Positions 12,001 through 24,600 of a stretch of 64,000 nucleotides of DNA are shown here, piece after piece (within the stretch, counting starts at the first letter, position 1; every line of letters starts with the position of its first letter). Below the pieces are notes generated by a model that worked only from the letters and a program-made list of their open reading frames with translations, was not told the origin of the DNA and made no database searches. Origin of the DNA: Arctopsyche grandis (lineage: Eukaryota; Arthropoda; Insecta; Trichoptera; Hydropsychidae); the NCBI RefSeq assembly GCF_051622035.1, contig NC_135365.1:12628001-12692000 (forward strand), written 5' to 3'. The position numbers and the translations under genes were made by a program.

Positions 12001-12293
12001 GAAATGGGCCCGGCAAAAGGGCCCACGCAAATGTTGAAACTTACATTTCGAGCCTAATAACAAAAGTTAACCGGTCCTTGGGCTGTTAAAGCAGGTATTA
12101 GTTGTTTTTGTATATCGTAAGAAATTTGTTTTGTTGAAATACCCAAACTTTAGGTTCCAAAGTGTAATATCCTATAAATTTTTACACGTGAAATAGTGAA
12201 AAGTTATTTAATTTTACTGAGGGCCCATATTTTCTAACAGATAGTGGGGCCCACATGCCATCGGGCATGTTCGCTTGTATGGCCAGTCCGCCA

Positions 12294-12296
<3 letters not shown>
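9008..12296. mobile_element. hAT-type element copy 1, CAGTGGCGGACTGG ends
   Basis: It starts CAGTGGCGGACTGG and ends CCAGTCCGCCACTG at 12296. Both flanks are (TA)n, so an 8-bp TATATATA target duplication is built in. It is 3.29 kb only because a 1.06 kb hAT is inserted at 10665; without that it is about 2.2 kb and collinear with copy 2. No coding capacity is recognised. The interior has poly-G/C blocks and a 50-bp ACTTTATCTATG hairpin (9590-9641). The right part of the inner CAGGGACGT element ends at 10578, but its left end has been lost. Confidence 0.75.
10665..11725 (-). mobile_element. Nested hAT (ZBED/SPIN-like) with perfect 8-bp target duplication
   Basis: The ends are CAGCGGTTTCCAAACT and AGTTTGGAAACCGCTG, flanked by ATTTACAT on both sides (10657-10664 and 11726-11733). 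Copy 2 of the host element has the same site unoccupied, a single ATTTACAT at 13568-13575. The minus strand 11486-11172 encodes about 100 residues ending GLVLHFSNYFKDIHSI. These resemble part of ZBED5/FAM200-type hAT transposases, with a KLKLWKSNLQ core. The frame is truncated and the element is defective. Confidence 0.85.

Positions 12297-12354
<58 letters not shown>
12297..12354. repeat. (TA)n microsatellite between the two hAT copies
   Basis: About 58 bp of TA separates the right end of copy 1 from the left end of copy 2. Confidence 0.95.
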
Positions 12355-14218
<1,864 letters not shown>

Positions 14219-14609
14219 ACCAGCAGCATAAAACGGAACGCTTGTGAATTTTGCGACATACGTGTTTGTTCTAATCATCACTTCGTTATTTGTAAATTTA
14301 TCTTAGTTATTTCTTCTGTATATTGGTAAAAAAACGTAATTCTCTTTAACTATGTACAAAATACAGTTATCTTGTATGTATGCAAAATAAAACAGACTAA
14401 GGTACAAAAAACCCGTAATATACCTGCTAAGGGTTCGCCTTTGTTCATTGTGCGTCAAATGCTTTCAAACATTGAAAAGATCATGCTCAGCTGAGACCTT
14501 TTGCTGTATGATTGTTCTAAGGGTAATTATGGGTTTAATAGTTTTTATTTTATAAAATTGATGGATTTAATATTTAATTTTGAATTTTTAAATTAACAAT
14601 ATCGATTCT

Positions 14610-15007
14610 TCAGAAATTGGTCGCTGCAGGGATATTTCCGCCGAAAAAAAACTTTAATTGCTGCGTATTTGAAAGCGAAGAAGGTGTCCATGCGAAAAAT
14701 TGCCAGAACAGAGTGTTTCGGTAAACACAGTTTCGATAATAACTCCGGAGTTTAGTTCTTGTACTAACTTCTCGGTTTTGGCTTGGAGACCTTGAAGGGC
14801 TTTCAAGAACTTCCACAGGTTTGGAAATTGGGCTCTAATTGTATAGCCAACTTTCATATGGAAGCCTTCCACTTCGTTGTCCGTTTTTCCATAATTATGT
14901 AATATTCGGTCTCGAACATTCCATATGTCTATGGAAGCTACACGAGGTTCACGTCTGACATATGGCCAAATGCGCAAGTAACGGGTTGCTTTTTCCATCT
15001 GTCCCAA
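14610..15007 (-). pseudogene. Mutator-like (MULE) transposase, C-terminal fragment
   Basis: On the minus strand the frame reads IDIWNVRDRILHNYGKTDNE, then VEGFH and FPNLWKFLKALQGLQ. This is the signature of the C-terminal part of MULE transposases of animals (W-N-x(10-12)-TNN-VE-WH ... LW-FI-AL). No start is seen and the N-terminal catalytic core is absent. It abuts, head to head, a plus-strand fragment that would normally lie directly upstream in the same protein. Confidence 0.7.
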
Positions 15008-15268
15008 AGTACCTACAGAAAAATCCAGGAATTGGGATTATCTGAATTTTACGATAATCAGGAAAATGCAATTAAATTTAAAATGGTATTGGCATTAGCA
15101 TTTGTTCCTCCAGAAAATGTAGTCGAAAGCTGGGAGGAACTCCTCCAAATTCTCAACCCATGGCTATTGGCACAAGAACGAGAAATCCAACAGAAGGTCG
15201 ATGATTTCCTCATGTATTTTGAGGTTAATTACATTGGGAAAATTATTTTACCAACCCTAACTACATAA
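14989..15268 (+). pseudogene. Mutator-like (MULE) transposase, middle fragment, inverted
   Basis: The frame reads FFHLSQSTYRKIQELGL, then NAIKFKMVLALAFVPPENVV and MYFEVNYIGKIILPTLTT before a stop at about 15268. The FHL-Q--YR-IQELGL...LAFVP--DV...YFE--YIG order is that found just before the WN...TNN-VE-WH segment in MULE transposases. Here that next segment lies on the opposite strand (14610-15007). A small inversion of one half explains this. Confidence 0.7.
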
Positions 15269-17159
15269 AAAATGTTAAGATTCCTAGAAAAAGATTTGGT
15301 CGAAGCATATGCGCTTCAATACTTCGAAGACAATAGGTAAGGTTTTTTCTATGTATGTATATTCATTGAAGCTCAGGGTGCTGTTAGTGCTAAATTAAAA
15401 AGAACCAGGTCGGTGTTTAATTTTTACGACCCCCCCCCTCGGTTTTTTTTTTACTAAAAAAAATTCGGGTGTGACCAACCCATGACTTTATCTATGTATT
15501 TGAGGAATATAAGAAGGTAACAAAACAAAATTCGATATTGAACTGATGACTATGATAGCGATACAAATTGAGCGCAAATGTATGGAAACTTGCACAAAAC
15601 AAAAAAAGTTCTACTTCCGGTTGTCAGATTTTGTTCAAATTTTTTTTATTACTAAAAATCACTATCAGTATTATACTCATTAAATATCAAGAAAATAAAA
15701 ATAATTTTAAGGGTCAAAATAAAATAATGAAATATTGTTTTAAAAAAAAATACCACTTCCGGTTTACAAATTCTGACCAAAACCCTACCAGCTCTAAGTT
15801 AGTACGTTCAGGGGTGTGGACAGAGTAGTGGGCACAACATTTTCAACCTTTCTAAGAGAAAAAAACCCACTTCCGGTTTATAAAATTTAATATTTTTTTT
15901 TTCTTTTCATCACATTGCTACAAGAATTATACTTGAATTTTTTGTGACGAAAACACATGTTTAAGGGGTCGAAAAAAATAGTGGAAGAAAAATCGTACAA
16001 AAGTAAACTGCCACTTCCGGTTGACAGATACTTACTAAATTTTATATATAACTTGGTATTGTTAACTTGATAACCTTATTAGAACTTTATAATACCAGAG
16101 TAATTATAAATTAATTACATACATATATGTATATTTTTCTATAATAAATGTGATCGAGCTTATCAACTGTGAATAGCTAAAAATTATTATTCCATTGCTA
16201 CAAACCGACGTTGAAGAGGACATTGAAGAGATTTCGAACCCACCATTTGCCTATTGTCCTAGGGTTTTACGCAAAGAAAAAAATGCATTCAATAGCCTCT
16301 AACATGAGGGTAGTAAAATTTTATAGCCCATTTGTCTTTTTACATATTTTCGTCCATTTGTGTAGACAATTCATCTGTCAATCATAGAACTAATTTCAAA
16401 ATATATTATTGTTTTGCCATCTCCATTCAACGCGCGTGATTTTTTTTACATTTACATTTTAATTGTCTTTTACATGTCAAAATTAAATTTTGTATGCAAC
16501 CCTTACGCATAATAGTTAGTTGTAAATGATGCAATATTAATGTGAAACATAAAGGAGGTATGTAAAAATAATTTTAGCTGTAAATTTCTAATGTCTGCCT
16601 TTATTACATACCTCCTTTTTTCTACAATACAATGTCCGATTCATACATTTGTTTTTTGCTAAACACTAAGTAAAATCTCTCCATCGTTAATCCGAATAGT
16701 CGTAATTCGAGACTTGACTGTAAAATAATACATTAAATTTATCTAAACTAATATTTGATATTCTTGCCTTATAATTGTATAATGAAATATTAAGTTTAAA
16801 AAAAACTTTCATTATACATATAGCTTGCGAATGTACACTTGAAGACTTATTTGCAGAAGAAATAAAATAATTGCATTTTAAACAAAATTTTGGAAAAAAT
16901 TATGTGAATTTGATTTAGAGACGCCGTAAAGGTCACATTCAATGTTAAAACTCGAAGTACACGTGACCGCTGGCTGGGAACTGTTTTATCAAAATAAAAC
17001 GTGGCGTTCAACGTTTATTTATTTATATATTATCTTAGCTATAAAGCTAATTTTAAAAATACATCTTACTTAACTCTAAATAACACTAAAATTTATAATT
17101 ATCTTATATGTACTGTCCCTCACAGAGGTCTTCGCACCTCTGTGAGGGTGTTAAACTAA
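15269..17159. other. Interior of the fold-back element, with CACTTCCGGTT words
   Basis: This is non-coding. ACTTCCGG(T)TT occurs at about 15613, 15755, 15868 and 16013, spaced 142, 113 and 145 bp, each followed by similar text; more copies lie at about 20871. A hairpin formed by AAAGGAGGTATGTAA and TTACATACCTCCTTT lies at about 16551-16616, and the same word occurs at 31982 and 32465. A short inverted repeat (CAGAGGTCTTCGCACCTCTG) lies at about 17124. Confidence 0.5.
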
Positions 17160-17905
17160 TTCAATGACATACGCTTTAAAAGTAATTTTTTCAATTTAAA
17201 TAAGTAAACATTGGATACGGTTTAGAACCCCTGACATTTAAACTAATTCATTGACATCTGCAATACGCATAAAAACTTTTTTTTTTCAATTTAAATAAGA
17301 AAAAATTGGATACGGTTGAGAACCCCTGTCATTTATACTAATTTAATAACGCCCGCGATGTGTACGATAAAAAGTAAATTATTCATTTGAAATAAAGTAA
17401 ATTTTGGAGACGGTTGAGAAGCCCTGCCATATAAACTAATGCAATGTAATCTGGAGTTCATACGCTCGGAAAGTTTTTTTTTTTAATTTAAATACGTAAA
17501 TATTGGATACGGTTGAGAACCCCTGTCATTTATACTAATTTAATAACGCCCGCGATGTGTACGATAAAAAGTAAATTATTCATTTGAAATAAAGTAAATT
17601 TTGGAGTCGGTTGAGAAGCCCTGCCATATAAACTAATGCAATGTAATCTGGAGTTCATACGCTCGGAAAGTTTTTTTTTTCAATTTAAATTCGTAAATAT
17701 TGGATACGGTTGAGAACCCCTGTCATTTATACTAATTTAATAACGCCCGCGATGTGTACGATAAAAAGTAAATTATTCATTTGAAATAAAGAAAATTTTG
17801 GAGACGGTTGAGAAGCCCTGCCATATAAACTAATGCAATGTAATCTGGAGTTCATACGCTCGGAAAGTTTTTTTTTTCAATTTAAATACGTAAATATTGG
17901 ATACG
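17160..17905. repeat. 197-bp tandem repeat array, right arm (inverted)
   Basis: These are the same units as at 7920-8905 in reverse complement. The word AACCCCTGTC recurs at about 17331, 17518 and 17715. Units are slightly more diverged from one another than in the left arm, and one is about 10 bp shorter. Confidence 0.88.
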
Positions 17906-18063
17906 GTTGAACATTTTGAACATTTTTGAACATTTTGTCGCTTAAACATTTTGTCGCGGGTACATTTTGTCGCGGGTACATTTTGTCGCGGGTACATTTT
18001 GTCAGTGCACTAATTTTCGGGTACATTTTGTCGTTGAACATTTTGGACTTGCACCAATTGTCG
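17906..18063. repeat. Right subterminal motif array and end of the fold-back element
   Basis: GCGGGTACATTTTGTC is repeated three times, flanked by AACATTTTG words, and then comes CTTGCACCAATTGTCG at the outer end. This is the mirror of 7698-7830. Confidence 0.65.
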
Positions 18064-18606
18064 TGTAACCAAAACTAAAACTAAAAAAATAAAACACGTG
18101 CATTAACATGCCAGTCGTCTCATTCGTTCATCCCCCATAATGTAATTTGTACAGATTAAGTTCGATGAGGGAAATATCATCGACCTAGTTTCGTATGGTA
18201 CAAGTCGTGCTATATACCTACATGAGCAAAGATTTTTTAGACGAAAATACTCGTACAGGAATGCGATGATGCAATCGCACGGTTTATATTTTATGGGGAT
18301 GTGGATGAGAAAACCGACTTCGATTCGGTATCCCATAAGTTGTGCTATAGTCCTGCAGTATCCTTGTTCATTATTACCTGCTAGCTTTATATACATATAT
18401 TTTTTTTATGTAATATTTGAATTCACATAGCAAACGACTGCGGTACTTCCCCCAAGAACGAAAATGAGATGACGAACGGTGGCGAAGAGGCACGAGATGA
18501 TGGCGACGCGGGAAATGGGTGGGAGTGAGCGTAATTCTGGCAGTGGTCTGGCGGCCACGCACACGTGCGCTCGCCTGCCGCCCCCTCCGTGACGCTCTCT
18601 TCCGCC
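18064..18606 (+). promoter_or_regulatory. Probable CTP synthase promoter and 5' UTR
   Basis: Base composition changes from AT-rich to GC-rich from about 18440 up to the ATG at 18607, which lies in a strong GCCATGG context. Transcription probably begins in this stretch. The fold-back element ends only 540 bp upstream of the start codon. The far part (18064-18440) is AT-rich with no recognised feature. Confidence 0.5.
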
Positions 18607-21600
18607 ATGGCAGCCACTTCCGCCACCTCCGCCATGAAGTACGTCCTCGTCACGGGCGGAGTCATCTCCGGCATCGGCAAGGGCGTCATCGCCAGCTCCC
18701 TCGGCACCATCCTCAAGAGCTTCGGCATCCCCGTCACCTCCATCAAGATCGATCCCTACATCAACATCGACGCGGGCACCTTCTCTCCCTACGAACACGG
18801 TACGATCGATTCCACTCGTCACTCTTCACTCTTCACTCTTCACTCTTCTTATACCACACCGCGGCAGCCTCGGCCTCGGCCTTCGCCCGTTTCGGCGTTC
18901 AATGTCGTCGCTCACGTGTCGAGGGCCACCGACGAGCACGAGCACGCGCACGCGCACGCGCCCCACATCTCGCCAACCGATCCCAGTTTCGACATCTGCA
19001 ATTTCTAAACATTACAAACTAGAAATCGTCGCGAAGAGCGTGTAGGCGTTCGAAGAACACCATCAACGACCACGTGCTCGATCGCTCGATCGCTCGATCG
19101 CTCGGTCCGTTTTGGCCGCAACGCGTCTGCCGTCGTCCAACTTGGCTTGCATCGATTTCTTGCCGAATGTCGTCTCTACCCTTATCTACGCATTTCATTC
19201 GCAGTCGCAAATGGCCGCATCTGAAACAACTTGCATCCGCCGCTTCAAACGTTTGATATTTGACAGGCTTTCACTTTGAACGGCGACCCACTTTTGCCGC
19301 TTACACTAAATTCAAAATTGTTCATTTCGTATCTTTCGTCTCGCTCCCTCTCGTATGTAAACAAAGGTGACGTTTCAGATTAGCTCCGTCTCGCTCTGGC
19401 ACGTGTGCGTGTCTCGAACTTTGTTTTGTTGCCGTCTCGCTCGCTCTTCCTGAAACGTTCCAATTTTCGAGCGCGAGCGATTATTTACATTATATTTAAA
19501 CGGTAAAAAATATGGCGCAATAGCAAAAAAACTATCGTTTTAAATTTTATTTAATGTACCTATGGTCGTGACCTCGATTAGTACTAGGATGTTACGGCTT
19601 ATTAAAACCGACGTTTCCCGTCCACAACTTGTTGCGATTCTATGAAATGAAAAACTATCACTATAAATTCTATGAAAAACACTCAAATTCAATTGTTTTA
19701 TTTGCATCAATGAATAAAATGATTTGTTTGGGGGCTTTTAAGTGAGTTTGTAGGTCTAATTCACAGCGCAATAAAATCTATCTTACATCATTTTGTTTTA
19801 TCTATAGGTAATATTAACAGAGACAAATATAATTGTTTTTTTTATAATATAATCAAATGAAAAAAATAATATTTTGTTGAAAACCAATAGTGTTGAAATA
19901 AATGTTATAAAACCAATAAATAGTATTATGATAAGAATGCTCTCAAAAGTGCGATACACCGAAAAACTTGCCCATACCGAGATTACACGTGCAATTCGTA
20001 CGATCTTATTATTTCTAGAAGTTTCTCCTTCATTTCTTCAAATATGGGAATCACTGTCAAACCTACATATGTCATATAAGCCCACTTTAGAGGTCAATGA
20101 AGTCAACCAATAAATGAGGCCCTCTACATGAGGCCCCCCCCCCCCCCAACAAATACAGTCTAAGAACGAGGCGGTTATCCTGTAATATTGCACTAGAACA
20201 ACTGCACATCACTGTTCTATTAAAAAACCGCAATTTTCCTACCATTACAAACATATGTATGTACATAAAAATAAATAAAAATTTAAAAAGAAAAGAAAAA
20301 ATGGCAAAGTTTGAAAACGATCAGGTAAGAACCCAAATTTCGTCAAACGAAATCAGACGTAAAAATCGAAATAAAAACCTACATATGTCATTACAAGAAT
20401 AAAATATGAAAAACATTCTAGGGCGTGGCGCTTCCAAATACTTCTAGGACATTTCATCACGGGAACAACTCGCTGACAGATTTCATACAACTATTTTTTA
20501 ATTATATAAAACAATATATAATTTATTGTTTTGTTATTAAAACAGAGCTAGAAAGTTTTCAATCAATTTTATTAAAAAGAGTAACTACATATGGATGATA
20601 CAAATATCATTGCTCCAAATATTTGAATAATGGTTTCAATATACATATGTACATTTCAAAAAGTACAGCCAACATAAAGATTAAAGATTGTTATTGTGGA
20701 TAAAAAATATTTGCATGAAATCTGTAAGTGAGTTGTACCCACAATGAAATGTCCGGACACGCTTGCGAAGGGATGATACGATAGAGATATCGTACAAAAC
20801 TATCTAAAATAAACCAAAAGGTTTCCGAGAAAAAAATAAAAAACCTCGATTCTCTAGAGTAAAAGTACCACTTCCGGTTCAGACAAAATTTTTTAAAAAT
20901 AAGTTATAAAGATTATTATTTCTAGTACATGTAAAAAAAATTCAGTCCGATTTAGTTAGCAGTTTGGGAGATAATTGAATTCAAAAAAAGAGGAGGTACC
21001 ATTTCCAGTCAACTTAAAAATTTACGTCGTTTCGTTAAGAATTTCAGTAACCGATACTAAGTTTCAGTTCGATAGGACTAACGGTGTTCAAAAAATCCCC
21101 AAAATACACACACGCACATTTTTTTCTAGATCATGAAAACGTGATCAGTAATCGATTCTGAGTTCGAATCAGTCAAAATCTCGAGTTCGAATTTTCGCAT
21201 GATCACAAAACTACATCTATTGTTACTACTTACATAGATAAAGTAAAAACATCTGCTGAGTATCTGTATCTTTGCCTTAATACATATTCATGTGAAAGAG
21301 TATAAAAAAAGACAATGGATTTTAATTAATTTTTAGTAAGGGTAACCCCAAAATATGATAAACAAAAATGAATATCATCCTCTAAATTCAATTTCGACGA
21401 TTGTTTCGGGAGAAATTAGAGAATTAAAATACAAACTCCTGCACAATGAGGTTCTTTGTCCCAAGAACACAAATACGATAAATACATACAAGAAGAAGGT
21501 GCAAAAAAATGTATGCACATTTTACGTTATGATTGATATATATGTATTCAATATGAGACTTGTAGAATAAATTTTCATATAATCATTGAAGACAAAACAT

Positions 21601-24600
21601 TTCGAGTCATCGAACCCTATAAAATTGTTTTATTTTCATAATCGCTATAATAATAAGTTCCCGTTAATAATTTTCAAATATTGGTCCAATAGTCCGTTAT
21701 ATGTTTCTGTTCGATTTGGTTTGGGGGGGGGGGGGGGGGGCAATATAGTGAAAAAGTTAAAAAAGCACAGCTTGAGTTGCTCTGTATAAATATGCAATCC
21801 TACATTGCTACATATTGGTATTACAATCTTTCGCTTATGAAAAAAAACGACAGATTAAAGTTCAAAGCAAATAAAATACATTCACAGAGCAAATATGAAA
21901 TATAAGCAGACTAATATCTAAAATTATCTAATGGTGCAATTTTGCTACATACGAATTCGAACACATTTGAATGCATTTTCAATGAAATATTATTATAATT
22001 CTATGTTAAATATGTCTATAGGGGAAGTATATGTTTTGGATGATGGTGGAGAAGTCGACTTGGATCTCGGCAACTATGAAAGATTTCTCGACATCACTTT
22101 ACACCACGATAACAATATCACGACTGGAAAAATCTACCAACAAGTCATCAGCCGCGAACGCAAAGGCGACTACCTCGGAAAGACGGTGCAAGGTAAATTC
22201 TAAATACTATAAAATAATCTTTCATTTGCTATAATTTTGTCGGCAAATATGTGTTTTGTGATAACGTGGGCTGCAATATGATCACTGACGTATTTCTATT
22301 CTCGAATATAGTTGTGCCTCATATTACCGATGCTATACAAGAATGGGTGAATCGCGTTGCACACGTGCCGGTCTACGCAAACGAGAAACCGAAGGTGTGC
22401 ATCGTCGAACTGGGTGGAACCATCGGTGATATCGAAGGGATGCCTTTCGTTGAAGCTTTTCGTCAGTTCCAATTTAGAGTCAACAGGGAGAATTTCTGCT
22501 GTGTTCACGTTTCACTCGTACCACAGGTTTGTCGTTTTGTATATTACTTATATATGATATGAAGCGGGTGTGTATGCTTTTCTGTAGTTGTATTATGTCC
22601 TTTTTTTTTTAACCCTTTGCCCGCGGCAATAAATATAGCGAACAAGCACTGTACGCGGTACGTTTTTCGCGAATTTGGCAATGGAGTTTTCGTCCTTAAC
22701 CGTTTGCCCGCGGCCGTCTTCTATGGAAGCTTTGGGCGACAAGTCTGTAGCGCGGCTGTCTTCCATAGAATTTCTGAACTTTGCACGGGATTTTGAGGCT
22801 TATATGCGCCTATTTCAACTGTTTTAAGGTTCAAAATTGTTTGAATATATTACTGAGTTGAATGCCATCTATTCAATTTGCTTAAAATGAATATATACCA
22901 GTCAAAAATAATTTTTTTGTGGAACCATACTGAAACCTCGTTTATGTGACGTCACATCTTCATACAATTATGAAGAATGATTATTTGACAATTAATCCAA
23001 AAATACGAGATATATTATGTATTTTATTGTTTAAAATAATACTTTATGTGTTAATTAACATATCTGGTTACAGAGTAAATATTAAAATCTGTATTTAATG
23101 TCGAAAACTCGATCGCCAAATTCGCGAAAAAGGTGCCGCGTACAGGGCTTGTTCGCTATATTCATTGCCGCGGGCAAAGGGTTAAATACAGATTTTAATA
23201 TTTACTCAAGTAACCAGATATGTTAATTAACACAAAGTATTATTTTAAACAATAAAATACATAATATATCTCGTTGTTTTGGATTAATTGTCAAATAATC
23301 ATTCTTCATAATTGTATGAAGACGTGACGTCACATAAACGACGTTTCAGTATAGTTCCACAAAAAACTAATTTTGACTGGTATATATTCATTTTAAGCAA
23401 ATTGAATATATGGCATTCAACTCTCAGTAATATATTCAACCAATTTTGAACCTTAAAACAGTTGAAATAGGCGCGTATAAACCTCAAAATCCCATGCAAA
23501 GTTACGAAATTATATGGAAGACAGCCACGCTACAGATTTGTCGCCCAAAGCTTCCATAGAAGACGGCCGCGGCCAAACGGTAAATCCTTATTATGGTCAT
23601 GTTCCTTACTTTGTCCACCTGTCTCACTCATAGCCTTCCTTTTGTATTATCTTAGATAACATATGATTATAATAATCCCTCGCTAATTGCTGATCAAAAA
23701 AAAAAAAATCTGAAAAAATTACGAACATAGCACAGCAACAGTAAATGACAGCGTTTTGTTTGTTGAGCAATTTATTATTTTTATACATTTGTAATATTGT
23801 GTACAGTAATTTTAACGTCTATGAAATAAATTTCATAATTTTGTCCTCATCAATACGAGTAAAGGTCCTTTTGCGATCGTTTTTCTTCTATTTGTAATTT
23901 TAGAAGTTCTTGGATGCCGCCTTTTTATTTTTACAATATATATTTCAACTTTGTCTTCTTGCCAATGTGTTTTTCGTATGAATCTGCCGTTGTTTGGATT
24001 TCGGCAAACTCTTATCGTTTTAATGTATTCATTAGAAGATCGAAAAAACCACATTTTTAATTTATTTTTTAGAAAAACCTAAAATAGCGTACATTTGTAC
24101 AGTGTGTATTGCAAGATATGAAACAAAAGAAATTTATTTATTTTAAATTTAATTTAAAAGTTACATATTATACACATGTATAAAATAAAATCTTATATAG
24201 GAAGTTTTAGACTTTTTAATTATAATTATTAAGTTAATTTTATTTCATATTGGTCAGCTTTAATTACATACTAGTGTTGTACCTGATGAAATATCATCGC
24301 ATGGGTGTTGGCATATTAAGTTATTAAATTAAATTAAAAGAAATGTGTCAGTCCTGTGTTTGATCTGCATGCGGTCAAAGTTTTTTCAAATACCTTTTAA
24401 ATATATTTAATTGTTTAACATGAAAAAAATGATAAAAACTACTTACTACCTCTACATATAAACAATATAAAACGTCAATAGAAAAATTAATTAAATACAT
24501 TTTCAATATATGGCGCTAAATGCTCAGAGACTTATTTCCCTAGAGGAAACATTGGTGCAAACAGTACATATAGAAGTTTTTTCTTTTGTTATTCGTATTA

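Noticed and set aside
18519-19022. Long frames in two plus phases and on the minus strand around CTP synthase exon 1
   Set aside because: GC-rich exon 1 opens several frames. Only the one with the P-loop is real, and reading past 18799 runs into intron 1.
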